From: Cryptomeria japonica
Taxonomy: Eukaryota; Streptophyta; Pinopsida; Cupressales; Cupressaceae
Reading direction: 5' to 3'
DNA: 64,000 nt
Assembly: GCF_030272615.1 (NCBI RefSeq)
Contig: NC_081414.1
Span: 332,989,427-333,053,426 of the forward strand
Shown: positions 33,261 to 45,822 of the stretch, piece after piece
Position numbering within the stretch: the stretch's first letter is position 1
How the letters are laid out: each line of letters opens with the position of its first letter
Notes under the pieces: generated by a model
Database searches by the model: none
The model's input: the letters and a program-made list of their open reading frames with translations, nothing else
What the model was told of the DNA's origin: nothing
Position numbers and translations under genes: made by a program

Positions 33261-35943
33261 ATGTTTGCTGAAATGAGGTCTCAACCTTCTTACAAAGCCA
33301 TGTCATCATAATTGAGAAATCAATCATGTCAATCCAATCTCTACATGTCTCAGAACTTGGATCAAACTTATTATGATGATGTAAATGTCCAAATACAAAA
33401 ACTAGAGGAGAAACTAGCTCAAGAAACAAAGATCATTGAACAAAAGGTGAAAAACAATGAGAAGATTAGATCCCAAATGTCCAAAACATTTCAAAAATTT
33501 CAAGGTCCAAACCCAAAATTTGAGCCAATTGATCTAAGATCTCTTATCGAACAATCAAACATACCATCTCTCCTCTCACAAATAGAGACGATGAAACAAT
33601 TTCAAGAAAAGAGACAACAACATTATGTGCCTCCACAACAAGAACAAGAAGGTGTTTACTATCAATCACATTTTCAACCATCACAACCAATTGTTCAACA
33701 GTTCCAACATTTCCAATAGACACAACCAATGGTCCAATTTCAACAATATGTCCAACCAACTATACAATGTCAACAAATGGTTCAACCAATGGTGGAATAT
33801 CAACAAGTTCAACCAACATATCAATGTCAACAACCACAACCAAACATTCAAAAACAAAGGTTGCAGCCCACACCAAGCCAAGTTTCAAACATGTTGGAAC
33901 AATTGAACCAAGTCCAATATCAAAACATGACATCAAACCAAAAACAAGTTCAAATTCCAGATACAACTATGTCAAAATCTCGAAAGAAAGGTGGCCTTAT
34001 TGAAAGGATCTTAAGGAAATTGCCAAGTGAGTTCTTTGAGGAAGATCAAGATAATACACTTATGTCTAGCAATGCCTCATCCCCCCACAAAAAAATTGAC
34101 TCTCCAATGGCATCTATCCCTACACCTTTAGAAGTTTCACAAGAACCTTCCATATTATCCTCATCAAACAATACACCAAAGGATGAAATTATCTAAGGGC
34201 TATCCATAATTGATTGCCAAGATAATCCAATTCATGATGCACATCCTTGTCATGTTTCAGAAATACAAGACCCAATGCCACCATGCACTTTATTGCCATT
34301 ACCTATTTTAGAGGACCCCATTCGAAGTCCCTCTTCCTCATGTTCAAGCATTGATTCCTTGCCAGAATCCATCACAAATGTTCAAAGTGCATTTCCTTCA
34401 TGCCAAAACATTGATTCCTTGTCAGAATCCCCCATGCATATCCAAAGTCCAACCTCATGTCAAGAGGATAATTTAGAGCACAAAGAAATGAGTCCTAAAG
34501 AAAATCAAGATCAAGATCCTGAAACCTTATCATCCCATCCAATTGTTGACCAAGATCCCATTTCCCTAGACACTCATGATGATTCCCCTATTCTTGTTCA
34601 TCCTATCTTCTTGTTCATCCTATCCAAAGTCCTATTGACACTCCATTCCCCGAGAAAGATCAAGATATCCCAGTCCATCCAATCCCAAATGATCCCCTTC
34701 CATTTCATGAAAAAAATGTCCTTTCAAATCCCATTGACATTCCACTTCCTAGGAAAGATCAAGATATCCCTTCCATCCTTTCCGATGATCCCATTAAAAG
34801 TCAAGAGAAAAGCACCTTTAAAGAGGATTCCAATGATCTTCCTCCTTGTCAAGATCAAATTATTCCTTTAAATCCTCCACAAGATCCTTTTGTTCCTCCA
34901 TCTCCTTGTCTTAATGCTCCATATACACTCCAAGAGCGCATTTCTTTTGATGATCCCATTATTTCTCCCATTCCATCTCTTGAAGAGCCTGTCATTGAAC
35001 CATGTCCACTACACAATCCTAGTCCCCCTCATGATCCTAATCCCCCTCATGATTCTAACATGGTGCAAGATGTTCATGAACCCTCAACATGCATAATGGG
35101 TTCTTCCACTTTGGTGCAATCCGATCCACTTCAAGATCTCATTATTTCTCTCAGATCATATCCACCTCATAATGGACTCGCGTCTTCTTCCCAAAGAAAA
35201 GAGTATCCTACAAGTCAAGATATTCATAAAGGAAAAGGGGTAGACCTTCATGAGAAAGAACCCATCCATATCAAAGAAGATCTTAAGGGTCATGTCTACA
35301 CAACTCACTCTCAAGACGTTGGTATCCCTCCATCAAAATCAAAACATACACCTTCCCCATCATATTTTCCATACATCTTAGGTCCTTATATTCCTTCGTC
35401 CTCTATGCAAGGTCGGCAAAGGCACAAATCCTTGAGTAAATTTCATCCATCCAAAAGAACTCCATTTCATTCATATCCATCCATGCATTCCTTTCCCCCT
35501 CCAAGCAATTTGGATGCCAAGCATAAAAGTCATAAGTCTAAAAATCCACATGTATTCAAGGATCAACATGTCCAATCTAATCAACATGTCAAAGCAAAGA
35601 AAAATATGATCGAAAAAGAAAAAGAAATATCCAAAAGGCCACAAAGGCCCACTGAGCAAAATAAAGAAAAGTCAAAATATATATGGGTTCCTAAATCCAT
35701 TATGCAAGCAATGCACTCCAAGGAACCACAAAAGCATGAAAAATCAAAAACCATGTGGATCCCTAAGTAGCTTCTTGAAGCACAAAAAGAAAAATCCAAC
35801 TTGGCATCCAAAATTGATATTCCTCCATCACCTTCTTCATCCATTTTGTGCCCTTATGTCCCAAAATCCCAAGCTATTCCTCCATCCAAATCTCACAATC
35901 TAAGATCCATTTTTCCTCCATCAGTCCATCACCCCTCAAGGTG
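33261..35943 (+). pseudogene. Element E ORF: Q/P/H-rich protein of unknown function, interrupted by L1
   Basis: Opens with ATG at 33261 (MFAEMRSQPSYKAMSS). Stops at 33309, 33717 and 34194 and one frameshift near 34610 interrupt it. After L1 the frame resumes and stops at 44032-44034, giving about 930 codons in all. Segments: a coiled coil (IQKLEEKLAQETKIIEQKV); Gln-rich repeats of the type MVQPMVEYQQVQPTYQCQQ; a short basic motif SRKKGGLIERILRKLPSEFF; a long Asp/Pro/Ser/His-rich region; and a basic C-terminal part with a repeated WVPK/WIPK motif (KSKYIWVPKSIMQAM, KSKTMWIPK). No catalytic or zinc-knuckle motif. It may be a structural or RNA-binding protein, by position only. Confidence 0.65.
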
Positions 35944-36120
35944 TGTGCTAATGTTTTTGATTAATTAAAAATAGGTTTTAAGGGACCCGAAACCCAGATA
36001 CATAAGAAAGATATTCAATTTAGAAACAGTCGCAAAACACCAGCAAAAAGACTAGCAACATAGGAAAGGACAGCAAAAGGCCAGCAAGAAGTTGGCCCCA
36101 AGCCCAACAAAAAACAAAAT

Positions 36121-37719
36121 TTAGAAATTCTTCATAGTTTCTTTTGCATCCTGTACCAAAAGCATCATTGCCTTTCCTACTTCCCTCAAATCAGTATTTT
36201 CCTAAGTAGTCTGGCTATCTTTCATCTTCATTTCCTTCTCTGCCGTAGTCTGCCTGGTTTTGCGCCTAGAGGTCCGGTGGCTTAGGCTGGAAGTAGGAGT
36301 ATCTTCAATAACCACTAGGTTCTTCTCTTGGTTTTTCTTTTCCAGATGATTCACTAGGGCGGTCATGTTCTAGGAGGAGACTTTTAGAACCTAGAGGCTA
36401 TGATCCATAAGGCTTTTCAGGGCTTTCTCGTTTCTAGCCATCTGGGCATTGACATTGTCCTTATCCTCCTCCACCTGTTCCTTCAGTATTTTGATGATGT
36501 CCTCTAGATGTTTTAGGTCCCCTTTAATCAAGTCTTTCTCCAACCAGTCTTCCATTTCCATTTCTTCCTCCGCTTCACTATTCTCCATCTCCTCGTGCTA
36601 CTTCCCAGAGTCAGACATGTTGATCAGCTTGTTGATCTTAACTTCAAACTCCCTTTGTTTACCCTGCATGCTGGTGATGTTTTCCGCTACCCACTTCTGA
36701 AAATTGAAGAATTCAAGGGTGGAATTGCGGGCAGTATCCAGAATGGTTTCCACAGAATCCTTGCTCTGTTCTGTCTCCTTCGCATTAGGGTTTTCACCTT
36801 CCTTAGGCTTCAGAGCCTCTTTCTTACTTTCCGAGCCTTCAATATTAGGTTGACGATTCTCAGAATTGCCCCCTTCCTCTCCTTCCCCATAATTATTCTC
36901 CTTATTGATCTCCTTTTCAGAAACTTATTCATTATTCTTTCCCTCTTCTTCCTCACAAAGCACATCCTTTTCTTCCTGCATAATATCAACCTTCCTTTTT
37001 TTATGGGTAGGGGTTCTGGTCTCCCCAGTCGAATCAGAGTCTATGCTTTTCTCAGAAATCTGAGCATTGAGAATTAAAGGGTCATCCTTTGTTTCCCTAG
37101 TCTTATCCTTCATATATTCATAAATTAGCAGAATGAGACCCTGGTGTGCTAGAGGGTAGGAACTAGGTTTTTAAATATGGTCTGCCAAGCTCTCGTTAAG
37201 AGAAGAGGCTAAATAGAAGGGAAAATAAATTTTCACCCCATGGCGGAAGTGGTTCAGGATGGTGAAGTGATAATTGTAAATTTTTGTAAACCTACCATCC
37301 ATAGTTAAATATTCCATTAAAGCCCTAAGAATTTTTTGCCAGAAAGGTTTTACCTATTGGGGGGTGAAGTATGATATATTGTCCTTCTTCTCCAGGTTGC
37401 TCTTCTCATCCTCTGTCTTAGGGAAGTTTTTGAAGGCCTTAGAAGCATACTTTATATCCCTATAGAATTTGGTCCCCTCCATCTTGAGCCTCGTTACCTC
37501 CGAGATCAGACTTTCATCGATGTGCCAGATTTCCCCAAATAGGGTAGCCCTGTTATTGCTCTAGCTTTTTGCGAACCCCTGAGATACAGAGCTTCTACTA
37601 CCATGGAGCTTCTCCATATAATCCATGAACCCGTGTTGGTGGAGACTTCTCCACACCTTCCTTTCACTCTTCCAGTGTGCACAACCGGATGGTTCATTCT
37701 TGTTAAGGCTGCCTCCCAT
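36121..37719 (-). pseudogene. L1 ORF3: extra LINE protein of unknown function
   Basis: 532 codons, start MGGSLNKNEPSGCAHWKSER, stop at 36121. It aligns with L3 ORF3 from the first residue: MGG, EPS.C..WK, VW, GF, ME.LHG. Later shared features are KFYRDIKYASKAF, DGRFTKIYNYHFTILNHFRH, FPFYLASSLNESL and HQGLILLIYEYMK. An acidic linker and a C-terminal coiled coil (LKHLEDIIKILKEQVEEDKD) follow. Stops at about 37561, 37360, 37165, 36925, 36598 and 36388. Conservation between L1 and L2/L3, though the copies are clearly diverged, indicates ORF3 was once under selection. It starts 247 bp after ORF2 ends. Confidence 0.82.
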
Positions 37720-37966
37720 TCTGCTTTCTAGGTCACAATCACCTCTATTACAACTCTCGGCCCGCAAGTAAAACTCTGTGTTTCTGGTTTCTCCTTGAAG
37801 AGAGACTTTCACAATTTTGATATTTCCATTCATGTTCATACGAACCTACCTATTATTATAATTACCTCTCGCACACATGTGTTCTTGGTTATGATGTCGA
37901 GAAGCACTCATCGACTGGCAGTTCATCCGCCCCCAAAATCTGTCATTGGTACTCATTCCCCAGAAT

Positions 37967-40900
37967 TCAATCATAATATTTGCTTGCTCCATTAAGGTGA
38001 TCAAAATATAATTGTTCCTTAATCTCCCACTTAATGTGATCTTCCCCCATAAATTTGACCCCCTTATCCAAATTAACCCCTTCATTAGCAAGGATATCCG
38101 CTACCTTGTTACCCTCTCTAAAAGTATGGGTTAAAATAATGCTAACATAGTTATTAAGGATAGTCTTAGCATTTTTAATAATATTGGCAATATTCCAGGA
38201 GATTGAACTAATACCTTTGAGGGCTTGTATAATATTTAAGGAGTCCCCTTCAAGCTAGATTTTTTTAAATTTGAATTCCAGGGCTAACTGGAGGCTCTTA
38301 AGCATGGCCATAGCTTTAGCCACATGGTTGTTTTGGATTCCAAAAGGGGAAGCAAAAGCAGCAATACACCTTCCTTGAGCATTTCTAATAACTCCACCTC
38401 CACTAGCCTTTCCAGGGTTCCCTTTGGCGGCCCCATCAAAATTAACCTTTATCTTGTCATAATCAAGGAACCTCCAAACAATGTTATCTCTCTTCTTCTT
38501 GTTATCCACTCTATAGACCTTATGAATCAGGTTCCATTTAGTAATAATGTCTTTTTCCATATCATTCATATTTATAATAGCCCATTGCTAATTATTCTTG
38601 TGACGGATGTTGATGTTCTCCTTCATAGCCCTGCATATTTTTTCAAAGACAACCTGAGTTTTACACTTTTCTTCCCTAAATATCTTGTTATTCCTTTCTT
38701 TCCAAATGCCCCAGCATATCATGGGGAGGGTCAGGGACCACAAATTTTTAATAATTTGACATTTGGTAGGATAATTCCATTGCCATATTATATCCTTAGT
38801 GCTTTTGTTCATGACCCAATTAATTTTCTATTTTTCCCACATTTTACACCAGATTTCCCTAGTGAATGAACAATGAAAAAATAGGTGATCAACTGATTCC
38901 CCCTCCTTCTAATAGAGCTCACATTTGTTAGGGAATTTGAAGCCCCTTTGAATTAAATTATCAATAGTAAGGATACTATTATGAGAAGCAAGCCAAAAGA
39001 ACATGTTGACTTTAGGGATCAAGATATTGTTCCATACTTTACTCCAAAAGGGATTGCGGATTTGAGAAAAAGTGTTTTTATAAGAAGAAGAAACTGTGAA
39101 TTCACCTTTAGGGTCACTTTTCCAGGGGAAAACATCATCATAGTTGTTGTTAGGGGAAAAGGATAGCAACTCTTTCTGAATAGAGGAAAAACCAGGATGG
39201 ATGTCCTCAAGATTGGCCCATTTATTCTCCTTCCAATAGTCACAAACCATCAGCCCAAACCTCCTTTTACATTCTTCAATAACTTGATTGTTGTTTTGAT
39301 CAAATAGGGCTTCATTCTTCATCCAGGGGTCTTCCCAAAACCTTATTCTATCACCTTTTCCAAGGACCCATCCAGCTCTAGCTTTTGCAACTTTTATGGC
39401 TTTGGTTACACTATTCTAGATGAAAGATCCAACTGGGATATCTTCATCATTGAGGATCCCTTGGATAGTTTGATTCTTAATGTATTTGTCAAACCAAATT
39501 TGACTCCAGTCTTTCTTAGTGTCATATGCTCTCCATAATTGCTTGGCAAGAAGAGCTTTGTTAAAAGTTTTAATAATTTTAATCCCCAACCCTCCTTTGT
39601 TCTTTGGTCTACACACCTTGTCCCATGCAATCAAAGGTATTCTCTTCTTTTCTTCAACTCCTGACCATAAGAATCTCTTCTGAATTCTTTCCAGAGTTTC
39701 AACAATTTTAGCCGAAATACCAAATAGACTGAGGACATAAATAGGGAGATTTTGAAGAGTTGCTTGGAGGAGCTGCATTTTCCCCGCTTGAGATAACATT
39801 GAGCCTTTCCATCTTGCAAGTCTCTTATTAATTTTATCAATGATCATATTCCAGAAAGAATTTGAGGGAGCCATCCCTAAGGGAAGACCCAGGTAGGTAG
39901 AAGGCAGCAATTCCACTTTACAACCAATTATATTGGCTATTCTCTATTGTCTTATGACTGGAGTATTGAGAAAGTACATAGTTGATTTGTCCCAGTTAAC
40001 TAGTTGACCAGTTGCTAAAGCATAGGGTTGAGAGAAGTTTTGAAGGCTTCAGCCTCCTTGACTGAAGAATATCCCATGATGATAGTATCATCAACAAACT
40101 GTTGATGAGTGCAAAACACATTGGCAAAAGAAGGTTGAAGACCTTTGATAGTTTTGCTTTGTTTCAATTTATGAATCATTCTACTCATACTTTCAGCTAG
40201 AATGGTAAAAAGGATAGGAGATATGGGGTCTCCTTGTCTTAGCCCTCTAGAGTTTTTTAAAATTTTTATAGGAGATCCATTAACCAAAATAGAGAACATA
40301 GGAGTAGTAATTAGTTCTCTGATTATTTTGATAACCTTACCATCAAAACCAAAAGCCCCCATGATTTTAAATAGAACATCCCATTCAACTCTATCATAAG
40401 CCTTTGCCAAATCCAACTTTATCAAGAAACCTTCTTTCTTTGCAGCGCTGAGAGAGTGAATGTTCTCATGAACAAGAATGATTGAATCAAGAATCTGTCT
40501 ACTAGGAACAAATCCTTTTTGCTCTTTAGATATGATGAAGGGAAGAATCGCCAACATTATAGTCATCATCACTTTGGATATTATTTTATAGAAAGAGTTG
40601 CATAGACTAATAGGCCTAAATTTTCCCATAGAATCTACCCCAGCAACTTTGGGGATTAAGGCAATAAAAGTGGAGTTCAACTCCTTAAGGATTCTTCTAG
40701 ATCCAAAGAATTCTTTAACCACATTAACCGTATCCTTCCCCATAATATTCCAAAATTATTGAAAGAAAAACATAAGGAATCCATCAGGGCCCGGAGCTTT
40801 ATCCCCTTGAAAGGAGAAGATAGCTTTTTTGATTTCTTCAGCAGATGGGATGGCAGCAAGGGTCTTATTCTGAAAAGAGTTTATAATATTAGGAATATTG

Positions 40901-42163
40901 TTAACCAGATTGAGTTGATGGGTCTGATCAAGATCCTCATTACTAGATAAGAGCTGCTTGAAGAATCTAACAGCTTCATCCCTAATCTCATCCTTATTTA
41001 TCGGTGTTGTTCTCAACAGTTAACTTTGTGATTCTATTTGCTGCCTTATGTTTTAGGGAAGTCATATGGAAAAACTTAGTGTTTCTGTCCCCTGCCTTCA
41101 GCCATATAGCCCTAGATCTCTATCTCCAATATATTTATTCCCTAGAAATTATGGTATGAATGTTGTCAAGGACCTTATCTTCCATGGCTTTGGAATACTT
41201 TTTGTAGCCCTCTTTCCAGATGGAGATTTGAATCTGGTCCACTTCCTCCTTTAGCTTTTTCTTTGAATCAAAAATATCACCAAAGACCTTCTTGTTCTAA
41301 GTCTTAATGTTGATTTTGACATTTTTAAATTTTTTGGCAATTTTATACATGGTTGTTCCATTAATATCAAGATTCCACCATTCAGCAATGGACTTTTCAA
41401 GATTGGGGTGGGATATCCACATCTTTTTGAATCGAAAAGGGAATCTTTGATTTTGCTTAGAGTTCTTAGCAACAAAGGAAATGGGATAATGATCTGATCC
41501 AATTCTATTAATAATAGAAAGGGAACAACTATGAGAAAGAATCCAATCATTAGAGAGAAGAGCTCTATCAATTCTTACCTGGATAAGATCATCACCATCT
41601 CTTCGGTTTGACCAAGTGTAGGAGGCTCCACTGAGATCCAAGTCAATGAGAGCATTGTCATTGATAAAGTCCATCAGGTCGGATCTGCTTTCAGGTTGAG
41701 CTTGACTACCTCCAAATTTTTCCCTATCTTGTAGAGGAGTATTGAAATCTCCCATTATGATCCAACTATTCATAAAGATTTTTTTCCTTTTTTGCTGAAC
41801 TTTTTCCCAAAATTTACTTCTAGCATGTTTGGAATTAGGGGCATATATATTAGTTATAAAAAATTCCTTCTCATCAAAAATATTTCTAGCTTTTAAGGAT
41901 AGAATATTGCCATCCTCATCTATCATATTTCCAGAGGTTGTGCTTTTATTCCAGAATATAGCAACTCCTCCAGAGGCGCCATTTGAGCTACTGCCACAAA
42001 CTCCCCCATTTTTAAAAAACTTAAGTTTCTCCACTTTCTCTTTGCTCATTTTAGTTTCCTGAATGAGGATAATATCTGGATTTTGATCTCGAATAAGATT
42101 CCTTAATATATCTTGTTTATTGAGACCGTTTAGGCCTATGATGTTCCATGATATTACCTTCAT
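37967..42163 (-). pseudogene. L1 ORF2: endonuclease, reverse transcriptase, RNase H
   Basis: About 1,400 codons with several stops and frameshifts. The AP-type endonuclease is intact in 41297-42163: SWNIIGLNG, IQETKMS, IYAPNS, IMGDFNTPL, GSDHYPISF. RT (40015-40743) has FRPISLCNSFYKIISKV, LIKLDLAKAYDRVEW, LRQGDPISPILF and the catalytic box FVDDTIIMG (FADD is usual in plant L1). The zinc-binding RT region is at 38909-39322. RNase H (38255-38569 and following) starts VNFDGAAKGNPGKASGGG, with LEGDSLNIIQALKG after a stop. This is the plant L1 layout with RNase H. Its ATG overlaps the ORF1 stop. Confidence 0.93.
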
Positions 42164-43896
42164 TTTGAAACCTGGGGGTAGGACTCCTTGATAGTTCTCT
42201 GCCTTCCATCAGCTATGTTTTGTTTACTCTCTTGGTCACTGTGCCATTTCATGGTTTTGTGTCCTGGTGGGGATCTTGATGCCCCAAAATCTGCCTTAGA
42301 CCTAGTTCTGGTTTTTACTCCATTAGGACCTCTTGTCTTCTTGGTCTTAATTTTCTTTTCATTTTCTATCATGTTTTCTTCTTGTTGTTCTGCCCTGGAT
42401 TCATCATCTGCCCTAGATTCATCTTGTATGTTACTCCAAAGCTTTTCTCTTTTCTAGGGTGAAGTGGTCATATTTACTTCTATGTTTTGGAATAAAGCAT
42501 TTAAGTTTGCTTGTGGCGATCCAAACTTGTTACCCCTTCTCATTTCTATTTCCTGATCCTGAAGCTCTTTCCCTAAACAAGGTTCTTCTTTCTCTAACAT
42601 GGGTTCATATTGTTCCTCATGATGAGAGTCAGTGATATCCTCAATCTCACCATCCTTAAGGGTCTCTGTACTGATTTCATCCTCCTTTTCTTGCAACTGA
42701 AGGGCTTCAAAGGTATTACCTATTTTGATCTCAAACTCCTTAGTTTCATTCTTCTTGTTCCCCTTCATAGTAGGGTCTTTAGTTAAGTCATTGGATTCAT
42801 TTTATTGATTTACTAAAATCAGATTTCCACTTTTTTCTTCTACCTTATTGCAGACTTTGTTGTTATTTTTTTCTTTCCATACCGGTTTATTAATATTTTT
42901 GTCTTTAATCATAGGTCTTTTAGGGTTGCTGGGACAAGCCTTAGCCCAGTGACCTGCTTTTTTGCAAGAAAAGAACACAAAAGGGAGAGATTCAAATTCA
43001 ATGGCTTGTTCCCATAACCCAAGTTTGGAATTTATATCAATGGTACTTGGGAGATCCATATTCTATGAAATGTTGATGCAGATGCGTGCATACACTAGTC
43101 TCTTGCGAGCTATAGTCATTGGGTCTATCGCAATAAGCTCCCCAAAGGAATTAGCAATTCCTGAGAAAAAATCCTCCACCCAGTACTCCAATGGTAGTCC
43201 AGGTAGTCTAACCCACATCAGGGCAGATTCAAAAAAGGAATCATTTAGTTCCATGTTAGGGGTCCATTTTCTAATAGAAAGAGATGGTTTACCAAACATC
43301 CAGGGGCCTCCACTTAGAACTGCTTCCAAATCTTCCCCGCAAGAAAAAGAAAACACAAAAAAACCCCGTGGCAGGGCATAAACTTCAGCCTGTCCTTTCA
43401 TTCTCCATTTTATTTTAACAAAGGATCTAACATCCTCAATATTAGGTCGGGGTCCGACAAATTTTCCCACCAAAGAAAGATTCATTAAAGAAATGTTATG
43501 GTCAATAACCAAATCAGGAACCTCAATCACAAGTTTACCTATTCTATTGTCTGATATATCCTTCACAAAGGGGAGAGAAGATTTACCAGTCAGTTTTCTA
43601 GAGGCATGTCTAGCGAAGAAGCTATTCCATGGTTTAGGTATTCAGCCCTCCTTGGTAGTTCCTGAATCAACCTGCACCACCTCGGGGCAAGAATCTTGCA
43701 TGTTTTTTAATTTTTCAGGATCAGGAGGAGGGTCCCATGTTCATGGGTCCCCATCCTATCTTCCATCCTCATCATCAGCTATTTGTCCTCGAGTTGTAGT
43801 GGATTCAGACCCAGAGGACCCAACATTGTTGTTCCCTCCATTTCTCCAATTCAAATTTCCCCCTGCAAATGCCGTTCCCTCCACTTTTCCCTCCAT
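42160..43896 (-). pseudogene. L1 ORF1: RNA-binding gag-like protein
   Basis: 578 codons in a single frame, MEGKVEGTAFAGG to PQVSK, with stops near 43755, 43740, 43647, 43060, 42799 and 42454. The middle is a DUF4283-type domain (LPRGFFVFSFSCGEDLEAVL, MWVRLPGLPLEYW). It is followed by a zinc knuckle: VFFSCKKAGHWAKACP, in which the first Cys of the CCHC is replaced by Phe or Ser. The C-terminus is acidic, then basic (KKIKTKKTRG). It packages element RNA in an RNP. The stop TGA and the ORF2 start overlap as ATGA, hinting at stop-restart translation. Confidence 0.88.
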
Positions 43897-43925
43897 TCAA
43901 GTAAAAACCACTATGTGCCAATGTT

Positions 43926-44034
43926 GATCTTGCCTTCATTTCCATCTAGTGAAGCCCAATTCTTCCAATACCCTATCCATTATCCAATGCATATTTTCCA
44001 TCCTTCCATCCCTCTGGTCCAATCCTTTACATAA
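43926..44034 (+). pseudogene. Element E ORF, C-terminal 36 codons
   Basis: Reads ILPSFPSSEAQFFQYPIH onward and stops at 44032-44034, in the frame that leaves E at 35943 once L1 and one duplication are removed. Confidence 0.6.
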
Positions 44035-45402
44035 ATCCTTGCCTTAATTTCATCTGTTTTTCCATGTCCTTATCCTACCAACGTCTTTGAGCATACTTTT
44101 AAAGGTCATGGTCCATTTTTTTCAAGGCTACTATCCAAACAAAAAGATGTTTGAGTCCTTCTTCCGTCCCCTATCATGTGTCCATCTTCTATTGAAAAAG
44201 TCCAAATAAAAATTAAAAAAAAGTGAAAATTTGAAAAATAAAGACAAAAGAAAAAAGTAAATAAAAAATAATTCGTCTACTGGTGAAAACCTGGCAAATA
44301 GGCGCCTTGGGCAAGTATCGTGATGAAAACCTAGCAAACAGGCATCATGCGTAATCTATGAACTTCTTGCATACCATACTTGGGGATGAGTTTTATCCTA
44401 TCATATCCTTTTGTCCTTCATTGTTCCATTATCCTATTGAACCCCTGTCATTACCCTTCATATCCTATTGTCCCTCATGTCCATTTTCCCTTTCCACCTT
44501 TGATCTTGACAAGGCTGAGGATCATCATGAGCATCATGCATCTTGTTTGTAGCTTTTAGTCCATCATAGCTTTTGGTCTTTATCCATTTGCTTATTACAA
44601 CCTTTCATCCATATTCCCTAGCTTATTGCAACTTTCTGCCACTATCCCTTAGCCTACCCCGATCTTCAGTCCATGTCCCTTATCCATTCTTGGTCTTTCT
44701 TATCCTATCCATATCTTATCACTATCCATACACTCTTTTTCATTCCTTGATCTTGATCTGACATAAGGACACAAAATTTAAACATGGTTTCAGAAACCTC
44801 TTGACATATCCCTCATGCCATGTCACTGCATTACATTGTCATATCCAGTTGCTTGTCCCATTGTCTCCATGATAAAAGGCCTTTGTCTTCCCTCTATCCA
44901 CCAACATTTCAGAAAGCCTATTTATTCACCTGTCATATTCCTTGCCTTGCTAGACACTGGGGGCAAAATCATAAAAATTGAAAAATGTCTTGAAATAATT
45001 ATAAAAAAAATTCAAAAAATGTCTTGAAATAATGCAAAAACATAAAAAAATGTCCTAAAAAGATCCCTAAAAATCAAATAATGTCCTGAAAAAATCCCTA
45101 AAAATCAAATAATGTCCTGAAAAAATCCCTAAACATCATATAATATCCTGAAAAAATCCCTAAATCAAATAATGTCCTGAAAAAATCCCTAAAAAGTCAA
45201 ATAAAGTCCTGAAAAATGAACAAAAAAAAAAAAAATTGTAAAAAAACTTGAAATTCCTAAAAAGTGGAAAACATCAAAATCCAAAAATAATTTCTTTGGC
45301 ATTTTGCATTTTGTCAATAAATGGTCCCCTTTGTGCATAGACAGATCATTGAGCATACATCAAACGATAATCAATCAAACATTGTGCTTTAAATGAAATC
45401 AC
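44035..45402 (+). other. 3' untranslated region of element E
   Basis: Holds a pair of GGTGAAAACCTGGCAAATAG-type repeats (44281-44308 and 44321-44349), reminiscent of the GAAAACC..GGCGCC motifs I recall near the 3' end of Tat/Ogre elements. A His/Pro/Leu-type low-complexity stretch follows, then a tandem array at 44986-45220. No plus-strand gene is supported. Confidence 0.5.
44986..45220 (+). repeat. Tandem array in E 3' region, about 31-bp unit
   Basis: Unit ATGTCCTGAAAAAATCCCTA followed by AAAATCAAATA, in about 5 good copies after 45050 plus diverged copies before. Confidence 0.85.
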
Positions 45403-45822
45403 GCATTAATAGATGAACTGTTCGACCACACAAGCATTCAACCTAATCATAGTTGTCACATCAATCCAAATAGCATCAACATTACCATTGGTCCTTGTCA
45501 ACATTATCACAGGTCTTATACAAGGTGTGGTATACTTGAAACCAGACTGTGTCCTGTCTTTGACGGGGTACCCCATTCCTTGAAACCAAACAACATGATC
45601 ATTCTTGTTTTCCACTTTTGACGATGATGATCAGAGTGTTTGTTTGACTTGGTTGGATTTGTGCATCTTATCTTTTTCCTGATTATCTTTGGCTTCGATC
45701 ATGTTCCTATGTTGCTCGATGATGTCACTGAGTGATTTAGAGTGACCGGGATGGTTCATGGTCCCTTTCCTTTTTTTTGTTGTGTTTGTTGTTTGTGGAA
45801 TGTTTGTCACAAACTGGGGCAA
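45403..45822 (-). pseudogene. Element E antisense ORF
   Basis: On the strand opposite to E, 139 codons with one stop (about 45631). Starts MPQFVTNIPQTTNTTKKRKG, has a polar basic first half, and continues VVWFQGMGYPVKDRTQSGF to NACVVEQFIY. Unrecognised. Antisense ORFs between the coding part and the 3' LTR are known in some Tat-lineage elements, which makes this position notable, but chance is not excluded. Confidence 0.4.

Larger units (their letters stand above)
35956..43913 (-). mobile_element. L1: full-length three-ORF LINE (7.96 kb) inside element E
   Basis: Bounded by an imperfect 12-bp duplication TGTGCTAATGTT (35944-35955) and TGTGCCAATGTT (43914-43925). Removing it restores the E reading frame through the junction. 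ORF1 starts 17 bp from the 5' end. ORF2 has endonuclease, RT and RNase H, and ORF3 follows. The 3' end is CCTATTTTTAATTAATCAAA with no clear poly(A) tail. All three ORFs carry several stops. Confidence 0.92.

Noticed and set aside
38324-38869. 181-codon plus ORF
   Set aside because: Antisense shadow of the L1 RNase H region.
44960-44985. GGGGGCAAAATC as a second polypurine tract and LTR start in E
   Set aside because: No LTR begins there; the tract at 46284-46298 adjoins the real LTR.
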